Below are positions 18,223 through 28,826 of a stretch of 64,000 nt of DNA, in pieces; position 1 is the stretch's first letter, and each line of letters starts with the position of its first letter. The translations under genes and the position numbers were made by a program. This DNA comes from Aliivibrio sp. S3MY1. GTDB taxonomy: Bacteria; Pseudomonadota; Gammaproteobacteria; Enterobacterales; Vibrionaceae. Under the pieces are notes generated by a model. That model made no database searches and was not told where the DNA came from. It was given only the letters and a program-made list of their open reading frames with translations. The stretch lies in assembly GCF_028765575.1 (NCBI RefSeq), contig NZ_JARACO010000013.1, forward strand, positions 1-64,000. Direction: 5' to 3'.

Positions 18223-18861
18223 ATGAAAAAGTATGTATTTTTGCTAATGGCTGCAACTTCAACAGCAACGGTTGCTGCTCCATACGTTGGCTTAGAATAT
18301 GGCGTAACAAACATGAGTCATGATTATTCATCTACTTTTTCACAAGATAACGTCACACTAACACCTGAAGATTCAAGTTCTGCATTCGGTGGCTTTGTTG
18401 GCTATCGTCTTAACGATTTTGGTCTAGAATTAGGTTATAAGAAATTTGAGAGTGATGATTCTCGAAGTAAGTTTTTAAGCTATGTTTTCCCAGTTAAAAC
18501 TGAACGTGAATGGGATGCTGATTTAGATGCGAGCCAATTTACCTTTAAGCCAGTATACTTCTACAATATTAATGAAAGGTTACAACTAAAGACTGGCTTA
18601 GGTTTAACGGTTACAAAATACAATTTCGATTCATCCGCTTACACTGAAAGCGAAAATGATCTTACCGACATGGAGATTATTGTACCCGGCAGTTACGTTC
18701 TTGGGGCATCAAAATCAGAAACAGCACTAGGCGGTATCGCAAGCGTGGGTCTTGAATACATGGTGATCCCAAACCTAGCGTTAGGCGCTTCAGCAAGTTA
18801 TCAAGCGGATAGCGTAACTAATTCAACGTCGTTCATGTTGAGTTCAGCTTACTACTTCTAA
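18223..18861 (+). CDS. Small outer-membrane beta-barrel protein, AcfA-like
   Basis: 212 residues with a signal peptide (ends TVAA). Eight or so amphipathic strands end in SSAYYF, a proper C-terminal Phe. The opening APYVGLEYGVTNM and the FGGFVGYRLNDFGLELGYKKF segment are typical of OmpA/OmpX-like eight-stranded barrels. They recall vibrio accessory colonisation factor AcfA, but I cannot confirm this without a search. It is 45 bases upstream of the BOF-domain gene, likely one transcript, and is divergent from a LysR gene. Confidence 0.78.
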   Translation: MKKYVFLLMAATSTATVAAPYVGLEYGVTNMSHDYSSTFSQDNVTLTPEDSSSAFGGFVGYRLNDFGLELGYKKFESDDSRSKFLSYVFPVKTEREWDADLDASQFTFKPVYFYNINERLQLKTGLGLTVTKYNFDSSAYTESENDLTDMEIIVPGSYVLGASKSETALGGIASVGLEYMVIPNLALGASASYQADSVTNSTSFMLSSAYYF

Positions 18862-18906
18862 TATAGCGTTACTTAGTATTTAATTATAAATTTCGGACAC
18901 CATAAA

Positions 18907-19269
18907 ATGAAAAAAATTATCTTAGCAAGCGCATTAGTATTCGCATCTTCAACTGTTTTTGCTGCACAAAACGCACCTGTTACTGGTGGATTTAATGGAC
19001 CTAGCTCTGTTTCAGTAAGTACTGTGCGTTCAGCGTTAGATTCAGCAGATGATGCAGCGGTAGTATTGACGGGTTACATCACCTCTTCATTAGGTAATGA
19101 AGAGTACCAATTTAAAGATGAAACTGGTGAAGTAAGAATTGAGATTGATAATCAAGATTGGAATGGAATTAAAGCAACGCCAGAAACGAAACTAGTTATT
19201 CATGGTGAAGTAGATAAAGAGTGGACTGAGACGACGATCGACGTTAACTTTGTTCAGTTAGCAAAATAG
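18907..19269 (+). CDS. YgiW/YdeI-family periplasmic OB-fold (BOF) protein
   Basis: 120 residues. A signal peptide (ends TVFA) is followed by the BOF domain: GGFNGPSSVSVSTVRSAL, VVLTGYITSSLGNEEYQFKD, TGEVRIEIDNQDW and IHGEVDKEW. This is the YgiW/VisP/YdeI stress-tolerance family (DUF388), small periplasmic proteins linked to acid, peroxide and cationic peptide stress in enterobacteria. It lies directly after the AcfA-like barrel gene, so the two may serve envelope stress or host contact together. It ends at a strong terminator. Confidence 0.9.
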   Translation: MKKIILASALVFASSTVFAAQNAPVTGGFNGPSSVSVSTVRSALDSADDAAVVLTGYITSSLGNEEYQFKDETGEVRIEIDNQDWNGIKATPETKLVIHGEVDKEWTETTIDVNFVQLAK

Positions 19270-19291
19270 AAAAACGCAGTTATCTGATAAT

Positions 19292-19326
19292 AAAAATGCC
19301 AGAGATCAAGTCTCTGGCATTTTTTC
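19292..19326. terminator. Bidirectional terminator
   Basis: AAAAATGCCAGAGA pairs with TCTCTGGCATTTTT around TCAAG. It separates the BOF gene from the converging cutC. Confidence 0.88.
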
Positions 19327-19341
19327 ATTAGCATAAGCGTA

Positions 19342-20085
19342 TTAACTAATTTTTTGTATTACGGCATCAATTTTTTTAGCATCAGTAACCGGAATAATAA
19401 AATCATCTAAATCACCACCCCCCATTTTTACACCATTTAATACTAATTTCATTTTACTTGGGCGAGACGATCTACCCGATAAATGAATTTCAGTTATGCC
19501 TGTCTTTTCAATGATCTCTTTTGCATTTTCAGCAGTGACACCAGCGCCTGCTAATATTTCAAATCGCCCATTTGCTAATTTAACCATTTCAGTCAAAACG
19601 TTAATACCATCGTAGGCATTAGCTGCAAGACCTGAGGTCAGAATGCGTTCACATCCAAGCTCTGCAATGTTTTCAATCGCTTTTTTATAATTAGAACATT
19701 GGTCAACGGCGCGATGGAAGGTAACACCTAAGTCATTGTCATTAGCGATTTTCATTAGCCGTGCAGATAATGGCATATCAATATCGCCATTGGCTTTTAA
19801 TACCCCAAAGACAACCCCCTGTAAGCCAGCTAATTTTGCAGCATGAATATCCTCAATCATGGCTGAGATATCATCGTTGTCATACAAAAAATCGCCTTGG
19901 CGAGGACGGATCATGGCATAAACAGGAATAGAAGAGATAGCCGCTGCTTTTTTCATGAAACCAAAACTTGGTGTTAATCCACCTAAAGCAAGTGAAGAGC
20001 AAAGCTCAATGCGATCTGCGCCACCACTTATCGCATTATGCAGTGACTCTAAGTTATCGATACAGACTTCAATTTTAATAGACAT
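19342..20085 (-). CDS. cutC: CutC family protein
   Basis: 247 residues. The TIM-barrel CutC family is clear from [45 protein letters not shown] and HLSGR near the end. It was first described as a copper-homeostasis protein in E. coli, but its true role is still open. It is a single minus-strand gene between two terminators. Its length is normal and nothing in the neighbourhood suggests copper. Confidence 0.93.
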   Translation of the reverse strand: MSIKIEVCIDNLESLHNAISGGADRIELCSSLALGGLTPSFGFMKKAAAISSIPVYAMIRPRQGDFLYDNDDISAMIEDIHAAKLAGLQGVVFGVLKANGDIDMPLSARLMKIANDNDLGVTFHRAVDQCSNYKKAIENIAELGCERILTSGLAANAYDGINVLTEMVKLANGRFEILAGAGVTAENAKEIIEKTGITEIHLSGRSSRPSKMKLVLNGVKMGGGDLDDFIIPVTDAKKIDAVIQKIS

Positions 20086-20209
20086 GATGGATAAATAAAA
20101 AATAATGGGGAATAGGGTAGTGTAAGGGATATTTAACTTTAGATGTGTGAAGCGGGCGTCAGAATTACGCGCTAGAACAAAGAGCCAACTTCTCAGTTTT
20201 ATGAATAGA

Positions 20210-20243
20210 AAAGAAAAAGCCCTGAAGATAACTTCAGGGCTTT
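20210..20243 (-). terminator. Terminator after the peroxiredoxin gene
   Basis: AAAGCCCTGAAG and CTTCAGGGCTTT pair around four bases. On the minus strand the stem is followed by TTTTCTTTTC. It lies about 120 bases past the peroxiredoxin stop. Confidence 0.75.
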
Positions 20244-20364
20244 AATATTAGGCAAACTTTCTGATTTTAGGCTACTGCGTTTATACGCTTTTAATATTCT
20301 AGCCACATGCACCGTTGAGCTTAGGTGCAGTCGAGTATTTGATGTAAATACTCTAGGTTAGCAA

Positions 20365-20973
20365 TTACTTGCTTAGGTCGTCAGCGTGTTCAGATAGGAA
20401 TGCTGCAACGCCTTTTGGAGATGCGTCCATACCTGCTTTGCCTTCTTCCCATTGCGCTGGACAAACTTCACCATTTTTCTCGTGGAAGTTTAGTGCGTCA
20501 ACCATACGTAGCATTTCGTCGATGTTACGACCTAGTGGAAGATCGTTAACTACTTGGTGACGAACAAGGCCGTCAGCATCGATTAGGAAAGAACCACGGA
20601 AAGCAACACCAGCTTCTGGGTGCTCAACATCGTATGCTTTACAGATTTCGTGCTTAACGTCAGCAACTAGTGGGTACTTAACTTGGCCAATACCACCATC
20701 TTCAATAGCAGTGTTACGCCATGCGTTGTGAGAGAATTGAGAATCGATTGAGATACCGATTACTTCCGCGCCTTTAGCTTGGAAATCAGCTAGACGGTTA
20801 TCAAAAGCGATTAGCTCTGAAGGACAAACAAAAGTGAAGTCTAGAGGGTAGAAAAATACTACCGCTTTCTTACCTTTAGTGAATTCTTTGAAGTTGAAGT
20901 TATCAACGATTTCGCCATTACCTAGAACAGCTGCAGCAGTAAAGTCTGGTGCTTGACGACCTACTAGTACCAT
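20365..20973 (-). CDS. 2-Cys peroxiredoxin (AhpC/Prx2 type)
   Basis: 202 residues of the typical 2-Cys Prx (AhpC/Prx1) family. The peroxidatic C50 lies in DFTFVCPSE, with the conserved T47 and R126-type arginine (FRGSF). The resolving C171 lies in GEVCPAQW. The GGIG loop (93-96) is present but the C-terminal YF motif tied to overoxidation sensitivity is not. It reduces hydrogen peroxide and organic peroxides in the cytoplasm; the reductant (AhpF or thioredoxin) is not encoded nearby. It is divergent from an OxyR-type regulator, as prx2-oxyR2 is in Vibrio vulnificus. Confidence 0.93.
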   Translation of the reverse strand: MVLVGRQAPDFTAAAVLGNGEIVDNFNFKEFTKGKKAVVFFYPLDFTFVCPSELIAFDNRLADFQAKGAEVIGISIDSQFSHNAWRNTAIEDGGIGQVKYPLVADVKHEICKAYDVEHPEAGVAFRGSFLIDADGLVRHQVVNDLPLGRNIDEMLRMVDALNFHEKNGEVCPAQWEEGKAGMDASPKGVAAFLSEHADDLSK

Positions 20974-21121
20974 TTTTGAATCTCCTAAAAATTAGATTTT
21001 CCAAACTTCGTGTTTGGCTTTGTTTTTGAAAACAATAAATTGTTTCAACAGGACAAACTATAGTACAAAAGGTATGATTGAAAAAAGCGAATTAAATAGA
21101 TTAATGTAATCGAGAAAAACG
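20974..21121. promoter_or_regulatory. Divergent peroxiredoxin/OxyR control region
   Basis: 148 bases between the divergent genes, the expected OxyR binding place. A dyad CCAAAC/GTTTGG (21001-21017) lies in the peroxiredoxin leader. ACTATAG near 21058-21064 could be half of an OxyR-type ATAG/CTAT site, but I cannot trace the whole 4-part site. AGGAGA precedes the peroxiredoxin start. Confidence 0.45.
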
Positions 21122-22021
21122 ATGAACAAATGGCCATCATTAAAACAGTTACACTACTTTATTACCCTGCATGAGACTCGCCATTTTGGTGACGCGGCAG
21201 AAAAATGTTTTGTCAGCCAATCAACATTAAGTAAAGGGATACAAAACCTTGAAGAGTTAATTGGTTGTCCTTTATACGAGCGTGATAAAAAAACATTGGT
21301 TTTTACTCCAATAGGCGAGAAAGTCGTAGCTCAAGGACGTGAGTTGCTAGCAAAAGGGCAAGATTTAATTGAGCTCGGCTCTTTATGCCAAGGTGATGCA
21401 ATGCAAGGTCAGCTTCGTGTCGGTTGTATTCCTACGATTGCTCCTTTTCTACTGTGTGATTTAGTGCAAGAGGTGAATAAAACCTACCCACAATTAACGC
21501 TACTATTAAGAGAAGATACCACGACTAATTTATTAGCCGCGTTGCGTCAGGGGCAGTTAGACGTTCTTATTCTTGCCTTGCCTGTTGATATTGGAGGAAT
21601 GGACAGCCTGGTTGTTGGGAATGACCCGTTTAAAATGGTCATAAGTAAAGATCAGGCTCGCTCAATTTCTACCCCGATCCGTTATGATGAGCTACCTGAT
21701 GAATATGTATTTTTACTAGAGAAAGAGCATTGCTTAACAGATCATGCGGTATCTGCTTGTAAATTAACGAAAAAAGAAAAAATAAATCCGTTTACGGCAA
21801 CCAGTTTACATACATTAGTGCAAATGGTGGCTAATGGGTTAGGGACGACATTTATTCCTCAAATGGCTATCAAGCATGGTTTATTAGATAATCAAAACCT
21901 TGTTGTCGTTGAACCGCCAGGTCAAGAAGCGTCACGAGAAATTGGACTGGTTTGGCGTCCAAGTTCATCTCGCTTACAAGCTTTTCACCAACTTGCAGAT
22001 GTTGTTAAACATATTTTATAA
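21122..22021 (+). CDS. oxyR: Peroxide-sensing LysR regulator, OxyR (OxyR2-like)
   Basis: 299 residues. The LysR helix-turn-helix (MNKWPSLKQLHYFITLHETRHF as its opening region, then CFVSQSTLSKGIQNLE) is followed by a regulatory domain with the redox pair C204 and C213 in HCLTDHAVSAC. The 9-residue spacing is that of E. coli C199/C208. The residue two before C204 is Glu (E202), where E. coli OxyR has Gly. That change marks V. vulnificus OxyR2, which responds to lower peroxide. The divergent Prx gene fits that arrangement. It should activate the peroxiredoxin gene on oxidation. Confidence 0.9.
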   Translation: MNKWPSLKQLHYFITLHETRHFGDAAEKCFVSQSTLSKGIQNLEELIGCPLYERDKKTLVFTPIGEKVVAQGRELLAKGQDLIELGSLCQGDAMQGQLRVGCIPTIAPFLLCDLVQEVNKTYPQLTLLLREDTTTNLLAALRQGQLDVLILALPVDIGGMDSLVVGNDPFKMVISKDQARSISTPIRYDELPDEYVFLLEKEHCLTDHAVSACKLTKKEKINPFTATSLHTLVQMVANGLGTTFIPQMAIKHGLLDNQNLVVVEPPGQEASREIGLVWRPSSSRLQAFHQLADVVKHIL

Positions 22022-22040
22022 TTTTATTTTCATATTTATG

Positions 22041-22071
22041 GCGCTTATTTATTGTTTAAATAAGCGCTTTT
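22041..22071 (+). terminator. Terminator after oxyR
   Basis: The perfect 10-bp stem GCGCTTATTT (22041-22050) / AAATAAGCGC (22058-22067) is followed by TTTTCTACTTTT. Confidence 0.75.
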
Positions 22072-22594
22072 CTACTTTTGAATAATAGGGTAATTAGTGA
22101 CCGGATTCTCACTTCTCTATATTTATTCCCAAACAGATCTGACCAGTTAATTTCTTTTCTTCTTGTTGTATATCGCCACTTTCTTTTTATTCCTCTCTAA
22201 ACAAGCTTACCTATAGCGCCTTTTTTATTCTATCCGGCTGTTTTCTTTGTGAAATTAAAACTGTGAATTTTACATGTTCAATTTTACAACTTTAATTTAT
22301 GTAATTTTATAACGTAATTTTAAGAACGTTACGCCCTTCTTGTGTTAAGTAAATGTAAAATTTAATCTTTGACAATTATGGTTGTAGATCATTTACTCAT
22401 AACTCAACTTTCTGTTTTATGTCGACATCTCATTGAAAATTCAAGGTGATATTAGCCTTTGGTAGGGGTTGTAATTCATTCGCTCTTTCGAGAATGTAAT
22501 AGACGTAAACAGCAAGAACGATAAATAGGATGAAACATGAATACTGATTCGTAGTGTTTTAGTTACAAATGTAATTTTGCCGGAGGCGCAAACC
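22072..22594. other. Long regulatory region upstream of aceBA
   Basis: About 520 AT-rich bases without a gene. Seen: two direct AATTTTACA repeats (22266-22274, 22280-22288) and an inverted copy TGTAAAATT (22354-22362); a dyad TAACGT/ACGTTA (22310-22315/22326-22331); a promoter-like pair (listed separately); and the palindrome TTACAAATGTAA (22563-22574) just before the aceB ribosome-binding site. The glyoxylate shunt is normally under carbon-source control, so operators are expected here. The regulators cannot be named from the sequence. Confidence 0.55.
22369..22397 (+). promoter_or_regulatory. Candidate sigma-70 promoter of aceBA
   Basis: A perfect -35 TTGACA (22369-22374), a 17-base spacer, and a weak -10 TTTACT (22392-22397). 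It would give a leader of about 190 bases. The repeat cluster lies directly upstream. Confidence 0.4.
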
Positions 22595-24199
22595 ATGACA
22601 GATACCATGACGACGAAAGAACAAGAATTATCCATTATTGGGCCGAGTCTTCCTCAAGTTAATGAAGTATTAAGTGCAGGAGCGATTCGCTTTCTTACCC
22701 ATCTTGTCGAAAAGTTTGCGCATCGAGTGCCTGAACTTTTAGAAACACGTCAAGTAAGGCAGCGAAAAATAGACGCAGGAGAGCTACCTGACTTTTTGAC
22801 AGAGACACGATCTATTCGAGAGTCTGAGTGGAGTATTCAAGGGATTCCAAGTGATCTTCAAGACAGACGCGTTGAGATCACAGGGCCTACGGACAGAAAA
22901 ATGGTGATTAATGCATTAAATGCCAATGTAAAAGTATTTATGGCCGATTTTGAAGATTCACTGGCACCTTCATGGGAAGCGGTATTAAACGGACAGATTA
23001 ACCTTAGAGATGCAATGAATGGCACGATCCAATACACCAATCCTAAAACGCAAAAGGTATATCAACTAAAACAAAATCCAGCGGTATTGATTTGTCGAGT
23101 TAGAGGACTGCATCTTCCTGAAAAACACGTGCTATTTAATGGTGTCGCTATTCCTGGAGCTTTGTTTGATTTCGCGCTTTATTTCTATCACAACTACCAG
23201 ACGTCATTAAAAAAAGGCAGTGCTCCATACTTCTACCTTCCTAAACTACAAGCCTATCAAGAAGCGGCGTGGTGGAGTGATGTATTTACTTTTTCAGAGC
23301 GTGAGTTTGGTTTAAAGCAAGGCACGATTAAAGCGACGGTATTGATAGAAACCCTGCCTGCGGTATTTGAAATGGATGAAATTTTATACAGCTTGAAAGA
23401 GCACATTGTAGGGTTAAATTGTGGCCGGTGGGATTACATTTTTAGCTACATTAAAACCTTAAGAAATCATCCGGATCGCGTGCTACCTGATCGCCAAGTA
23501 GTGACAATGGAAAAACCGTTTTTAAATGCCTATTCACGATTACTGATCAGAACGTGTCACCGAAGAGGAGCGTTTGCGATGGGAGGAATGGCCGCCTTTA
23601 TCCCATCGAAAGATCCGGTAAAAAATGATTGGGTGTTGAATAAAATTCAAACCGATAAATCACTGGAAGCCAATAATGGACATGATGGCACTTGGGTTGC
23701 TCATCCAGGATTAGCAGACACTGCGAGAGCAGAGTTCGATAAGGTATTAGGCGAGCGAACCAATCAGCTAAATATCAGTCGAGAAAATGACAAGCCCATT
23801 ACCGCCGAAGAGTTATTAGCACCTTGTGAAGGTGAAAGAACAGAAGAGGGCATGCGTCATAACATTCGTGTCGCAGTTCAATACATTGAAGCGTGGATCA
23901 CAGGTAATGGATGTGTCCCTATTTATGGATTAATGGAAGATGCTGCAACAGCAGAAATATCACGAACGTCTATTTGGCAATGGATACAACATGGAAAAAC
24001 ATTAGACACTGGTGCTGTTGTAACGGCTGATTTGTTTAGAACCCTGTTATTGGAAGAGATAAAAGTAATTGAGGGTGAATTGGGAACTGAGCGTTTTGAC
24101 TCGGGACAATTTGCCCAAGCTGCAAAACTGATGGAGCAACTAACCACCAGTGATCAACTCACGGACTTTTTAACACTACCTGGCTATGAATACTTATAA
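22595..24199 (+). CDS. aceB: Malate synthase A
   Basis: 534 residues from ATG 22595, which has GGAG 9 bases upstream; an in-frame TTG at 22577 is less likely, and the 533-residue E. coli enzyme supports the ATG. Malate synthase motifs are present: the [14 protein letters not shown] Mg-binding segment, [15 protein letters not shown] and [14 protein letters not shown]-like text near the end ([19 protein letters not shown]). It condenses glyoxylate and acetyl-CoA to malate, the second step of the glyoxylate shunt. The isocitrate lyase gene follows 14 bases later in the same operon. No aceK is next to it. Confidence 0.97.
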   Translation: MTDTMTTKEQELSIIGPSLPQVNEVLSAGAIRFLTHLVEKFAHRVPELLETRQVRQRKIDAGELPDFLTETRSIRESEWSIQGIPSDLQDRRVEITGPTDRKMVINALNANVKVFMADFEDSLAPSWEAVLNGQINLRDAMNGTIQYTNPKTQKVYQLKQNPAVLICRVRGLHLPEKHVLFNGVAIPGALFDFALYFYHNYQTSLKKGSAPYFYLPKLQAYQEAAWWSDVFTFSEREFGLKQGTIKATVLIETLPAVFEMDEILYSLKEHIVGLNCGRWDYIFSYIKTLRNHPDRVLPDRQVVTMEKPFLNAYSRLLIRTCHRRGAFAMGGMAAFIPSKDPVKNDWVLNKIQTDKSLEANNGHDGTWVAHPGLADTARAEFDKVLGERTNQLNISRENDKPITAEELLAPCEGERTEEGMRHNIRVAVQYIEAWITGNGCVPIYGLMEDAATAEISRTSIWQWIQHGKTLDTGAVVTADLFRTLLLEEIKVIEGELGTERFDSGQFAQAAKLMEQLTTSDQLTDFLTLPGYEYL

Positions 24200-24213
24200 G
24201 AGAGGGAACGATT

Positions 24214-25542
24214 ATGACGACATTTAAACCGCAAACTCGCCAACAACAAATTGATGCACTAGAAAAAGATTGGGCAGAAAACCCACGTTGGGATGGCGTA
24301 ACTCGTCCTTACACGGCTGAAGAGGTGATCAACCTTCGAGGTTCATTTGCACCAGAAAATACCATTGCACAAAAAGGGGCAGATAGATTATGGGAACTCG
24401 TGAATGGCACGTCTAAAAAAGGCTATGTGAACTGTCTTGGTGCGCTAACGGGTGGCCAAGCAGTCCAACAAGCAAAAGCAGGAATTGAAGCTATTTATCT
24501 TTCTGGTTGGCAGGTTGCCGCAGATAACAACACCGCATCGACCATGTACCCTGACCAATCTCTTTATCCTGTAGATTCAGTACCTTCGGTAGTTAAACGT
24601 ATTAATAATGCCTTTCGTCGAGCAGATCAGATCCAATGGTCAAATGGCTCAACTCCAGAGGAAGGGATTGATTACTTCCTACCGATTGTTGCCGATGCAG
24701 AAGCCGGTTTTGGTGGCGTGTTAAATGGTTATGAGTTGATGCGTAATATGATTGAATCGGGTGCTGCTGGGGTTCACTTTGAAGATCAGCTAGCGTCAGT
24801 GAAAAAATGTGGTCACATGGGGGGGAAAGTATTAGTACCAACTCAAGAAGCGGTTCAAAAACTGGTAGCAGCACGACTCGCTGCTGATGTGGCAGGCACA
24901 ACAACATTGGTTATTGCAAGAACCGATGCTAATGCCGCCGATCTGCTGACCTCTGATTGTGACCCGTACGATCAAGAATTTATTGAAGGCGAGCGTTCGG
25001 CAGAAGGTTTCTACAAAGTAACCGCAGGTATTGACCAAGCTATCTCTCGTGGTCTGGCGTATTCACCTTATGCTGATTTGGTATGGTGCGAAACCGCAAC
25101 GCCATGTTTAGAAGAAGCGCGTAAATTTGCAGAGGCGATTCATGCTGAGTATCCAGATCAGCTATTAGCTTATAACTGTTCACCATCGTTTAACTGGGAA
25201 CAAAATCTGGATTCAGAAACCATTGCTAAGTTCCAACAAGAGCTGGCAGATATGGGGTATAAATACCAGTTCATTACGCTTGCGGGTATTCATAACATGT
25301 GGTTTAACATGTTTGAACTGGCGCACTCTTATGCACAAGGTGAGGGAATGCGTCATTATGTTGAAATGGTTCAACGTAAAGAGTTTGAAGCCGCAGACAA
25401 GGGCTATACGTTTGTTGCACACCAACAAGAAGTAGGTACGGGTTATTTTGATATTATGACCAATACCATTCAAGGTGGAAATTCATCAGTGACTGCGCTA
25501 ACAGGCTCAACAGAAGAAGAGCAATTTAAAACCAATGCTTAA
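24214..25542 (+). CDS. aceA: Isocitrate lyase
   Basis: 442 residues. The active-site cysteine motif [10 protein letters not shown] is present, with [12 protein letters not shown], the metal-binding [12 protein letters not shown], and [10 protein letters not shown]. Length is close to the 434-residue E. coli enzyme. It splits isocitrate into glyoxylate and succinate, allowing growth on acetate and fatty acids. It is second in the aceBA operon with AGAGGGAACG as ribosome-binding site, and is followed by a REP-like dyad and a terminator. Confidence 0.97.
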   Translation: MTTFKPQTRQQQIDALEKDWAENPRWDGVTRPYTAEEVINLRGSFAPENTIAQKGADRLWELVNGTSKKGYVNCLGALTGGQAVQQAKAGIEAIYLSGWQVAADNNTASTMYPDQSLYPVDSVPSVVKRINNAFRRADQIQWSNGSTPEEGIDYFLPIVADAEAGFGGVLNGYELMRNMIESGAAGVHFEDQLASVKKCGHMGGKVLVPTQEAVQKLVAARLAADVAGTTTLVIARTDANAADLLTSDCDPYDQEFIEGERSAEGFYKVTAGIDQAISRGLAYSPYADLVWCETATPCLEEARKFAEAIHAEYPDQLLAYNCSPSFNWEQNLDSETIAKFQQELADMGYKYQFITLAGIHNMWFNMFELAHSYAQGEGMRHYVEMVQRKEFEAADKGYTFVAHQQEVGTGYFDIMTNTIQGGNSSVTALTGSTEEEQFKTNA

Positions 25543-25545
25543 TTA

Positions 25546-25573
25546 ATACCAATGGCATAAATTATATTGGTAT
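25546..25573. repeat. Small dyad repeat after aceA
   Basis: ATACCAAT (25546-25553) and ATTGGTAT (25566-25573) form an 8-bp inverted repeat with a 12-base loop. The ATACCAAT type of palindrome recalls small dispersed repeats of vibrio genomes (from memory). No T run follows. Confidence 0.45.
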
Positions 25574-25623
25574 CGCTAATCTTATATCCACATAATAAAA
25601 AAAGAGTCGTATTATCACGTTTT

Positions 25624-25651
25624 AGGGAGAATGGAGTCTCCCTTTCTTTTT
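25624..25651 (+). terminator. Terminator of aceBA
   Basis: AGGGAGA (25624-25630) and TCTCCCT (25637-25643) are followed by TTCTTTTT. Confidence 0.75.
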
Positions 25652-25666
25652 GCCTGCTAATTATCG

Positions 25667-26110
25667 TTATTCATCGATCTCCATCGGATCGACTTCCTCT
25701 TGCAACTCTAATAGATTAATCGCAATGGTAACAAAATCTGAGTCTGTAATTATTCCTACCAACTTCCCATGATCAACAACGGGCAAGCAACCCACTTTGT
25801 GTTTTTGCATGAATACTGCCGCTGATTTTAATCCTCCGTGTCGAGAAATACTCATGATATTTTCATGCATGATTGCATTGAGTGGAATATCTAGAGTGGA
25901 GATATCTTCGAAAGTTGGCTTTTCTAAACATGATGTCTGAGCGGCTAATAAATCTCGTTGAGTGACTAATCCAACCAATGAGTGATCTGTATCTACAATA
26001 GGTATGTGCCTAATACCGTGTTCGTCCATTAATGCTTTGGCATCTTCTAAAGAATTCGAACGAAGCAGGGTGTGAGGATGAGTTGTCATCAAGTCGTTAA
26101 TGGTAAACAT
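25667..26110 (-). CDS. CBS-domain pair protein
   Basis: 147 residues made of two CBS domains and little else: the first about 1-60 (LMTTHPHTLLRSNSLEDA, IRHIPIVDTDHSLVGLVTQRDLL), the second about 75-135 (MHENIMSISRHGGLKSA, GCLPVVDHGKLVGIITDSDFV). Such stand-alone pairs bind adenosine nucleotides and act as regulators of other proteins. The tail is acidic. It converges on aceA, and the target is unknown. Confidence 0.92.
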   Translation of the reverse strand: MFTINDLMTTHPHTLLRSNSLEDAKALMDEHGIRHIPIVDTDHSLVGLVTQRDLLAAQTSCLEKPTFEDISTLDIPLNAIMHENIMSISRHGGLKSAAVFMQKHKVGCLPVVDHGKLVGIITDSDFVTIAINLLELQEEVDPMEIDE

Positions 26111-26354
26111 AATTGCTCCTGCTGATTTATGTATCCTTTAGTAAATATAGAGGCAGATGAAAGAAAAAAGTGCGAGCTAGCTAGATTTTTTGAAGAGACA
26201 AAAATATTGATGGGACTTTCTCTGTTTAAAGTCAATTTCAATCTGCAAAGTGTATATTTATTGAAAATTTGAGAGGTATATTGCTTCATTCCTTGCTATT
26301 GCTCTTCGCGTGAATATACTACTCTGTCTGCCATTTTTGATGAAGAAGTAAACC

Positions 26355-27407
26355 ATGCAAGTATCCGATTTCCATTTTGAATTACCCGATGAACTTATTG
26401 CGCGTTACCCTCAACCTGAGCGTACGGCAAGTCGCCTATTACAAATGAATGGTAATAGTGGTGAATTACATGATGGTCAGTTTACTGATGTACTTGATTT
26501 AGTACAAAGTGGTGATCTTGTTGTATTCAACAATACGCGTGTTATCCCTGCTCGTATGTTTGGCGTTAAAGCCTCTGGCGGTAAGTTAGAAGTGTTGGTT
26601 GAGCGTGTTCTTGATGAGCACTCAGTGTTAGCACATGTACGTTGCTCTAAATCACCAAAGCCTGGTAATCAACTGTGGTTAGGTGAGAATCAAGAGTATG
26701 AAGCAGAAATGGTCGCCCGCCATGATACTTTATTTGAAATTCGTTTTACTTCTGAAAAGAAAGTATTAGATATTTTAGATGAAATCGGTCACATGCCGTT
26801 ACCGCCTTATATCGACCGTCCAGATGAAGATGCAGATAAAGAGCGTTACCAAACGGTTTATAATGAAAAACCGGGAGCGGTTGCAGCCCCAACAGCTGGT
26901 TTACACTTTGATACAGAGATTCTAGAAAAAATGAACGCAAAAGGCGTAGAATTTGCCTACGTTACGCTTCATGTTGGCGCGGGTACATTCCAACCTGTTC
27001 GTGTTGATAATATTTTAGAACACCACATGCATTCAGAGTATGCAGAAGTCTCTCAAGAAGTGGTTGATGCCATTAAAGCAACTAAAGCTCGTGGTGGTCG
27101 TGTTATTTCTGTTGGTACGACTTCGGTTCGCTCACTTGAAAGTGCGGCGCAACATGCGTTAAAACAAGGTACAGAGTTAGCGCCATTTTTTGATGACACT
27201 GAAATATTTATTTACCCAGGGTATGAATTTCAAGTCGTGGATGCATTGGTAACAAACTTCCATCTGCCTGAGTCTACTCTGATTATGCTGGTAAGTGCTT
27301 TTGCGGGCTATGAAAATACCATGAAGGCGTATGATCAAGCGGTAAATAATAAATACCGTTTCTTTAGTTACGGTGATGCGATGTTCATTACGAAAAAAAC
27401 GGTGTAA
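26355..27407 (+). CDS. queA: S-adenosylmethionine:tRNA ribosyltransferase-isomerase QueA
   Basis: 350 residues. QueA hallmarks are [15 protein letters not shown] at the start, [23 protein letters not shown] and [11 protein letters not shown], with [16 protein letters not shown] near the end. It moves the ribosyl part of SAM onto preQ1 in tRNA to give epoxyqueuosine. It is followed by tgt, which catalyses the preceding step of queuosine synthesis. The promoter probably lies in the 245-base gap before it. Confidence 0.98.
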   Translation: MQVSDFHFELPDELIARYPQPERTASRLLQMNGNSGELHDGQFTDVLDLVQSGDLVVFNNTRVIPARMFGVKASGGKLEVLVERVLDEHSVLAHVRCSKSPKPGNQLWLGENQEYEAEMVARHDTLFEIRFTSEKKVLDILDEIGHMPLPPYIDRPDEDADKERYQTVYNEKPGAVAAPTAGLHFDTEILEKMNAKGVEFAYVTLHVGAGTFQPVRVDNILEHHMHSEYAEVSQEVVDAIKATKARGGRVISVGTTSVRSLESAAQHALKQGTELAPFFDDTEIFIYPGYEFQVVDALVTNFHLPESTLIMLVSAFAGYENTMKAYDQAVNNKYRFFSYGDAMFITKKTV

Positions 27408-27550
27408 TTAATACACGTTAAACGCAAAGATCAATTTAGATTTCGCTCACGGAGCCAGTGAAATAGAAAACAGGATGTTTTCGACTGTATTAGCCATTAT
27501 TCTTTATAATCGTAAGGTGGAAATACAGAGGTGCTACATTACCCTTTTAA

Positions 27551-28732
<1,182 letters not shown>

Positions 28733-28826
28733 AAACAGAGTTATCACCCATATATCTAAAGGATATGTGTATGGTCACATTTTAGAAACCGGAAATTAGA
28801 AACTAGATTAACGAGGACGTTATTAA

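Noticed and set aside
21001-21017. CCAAAC/GTTTGG hairpin as a terminator
   Set aside because: It lies in the divergent control region between start codons, so it can only be a leader hairpin or an operator.
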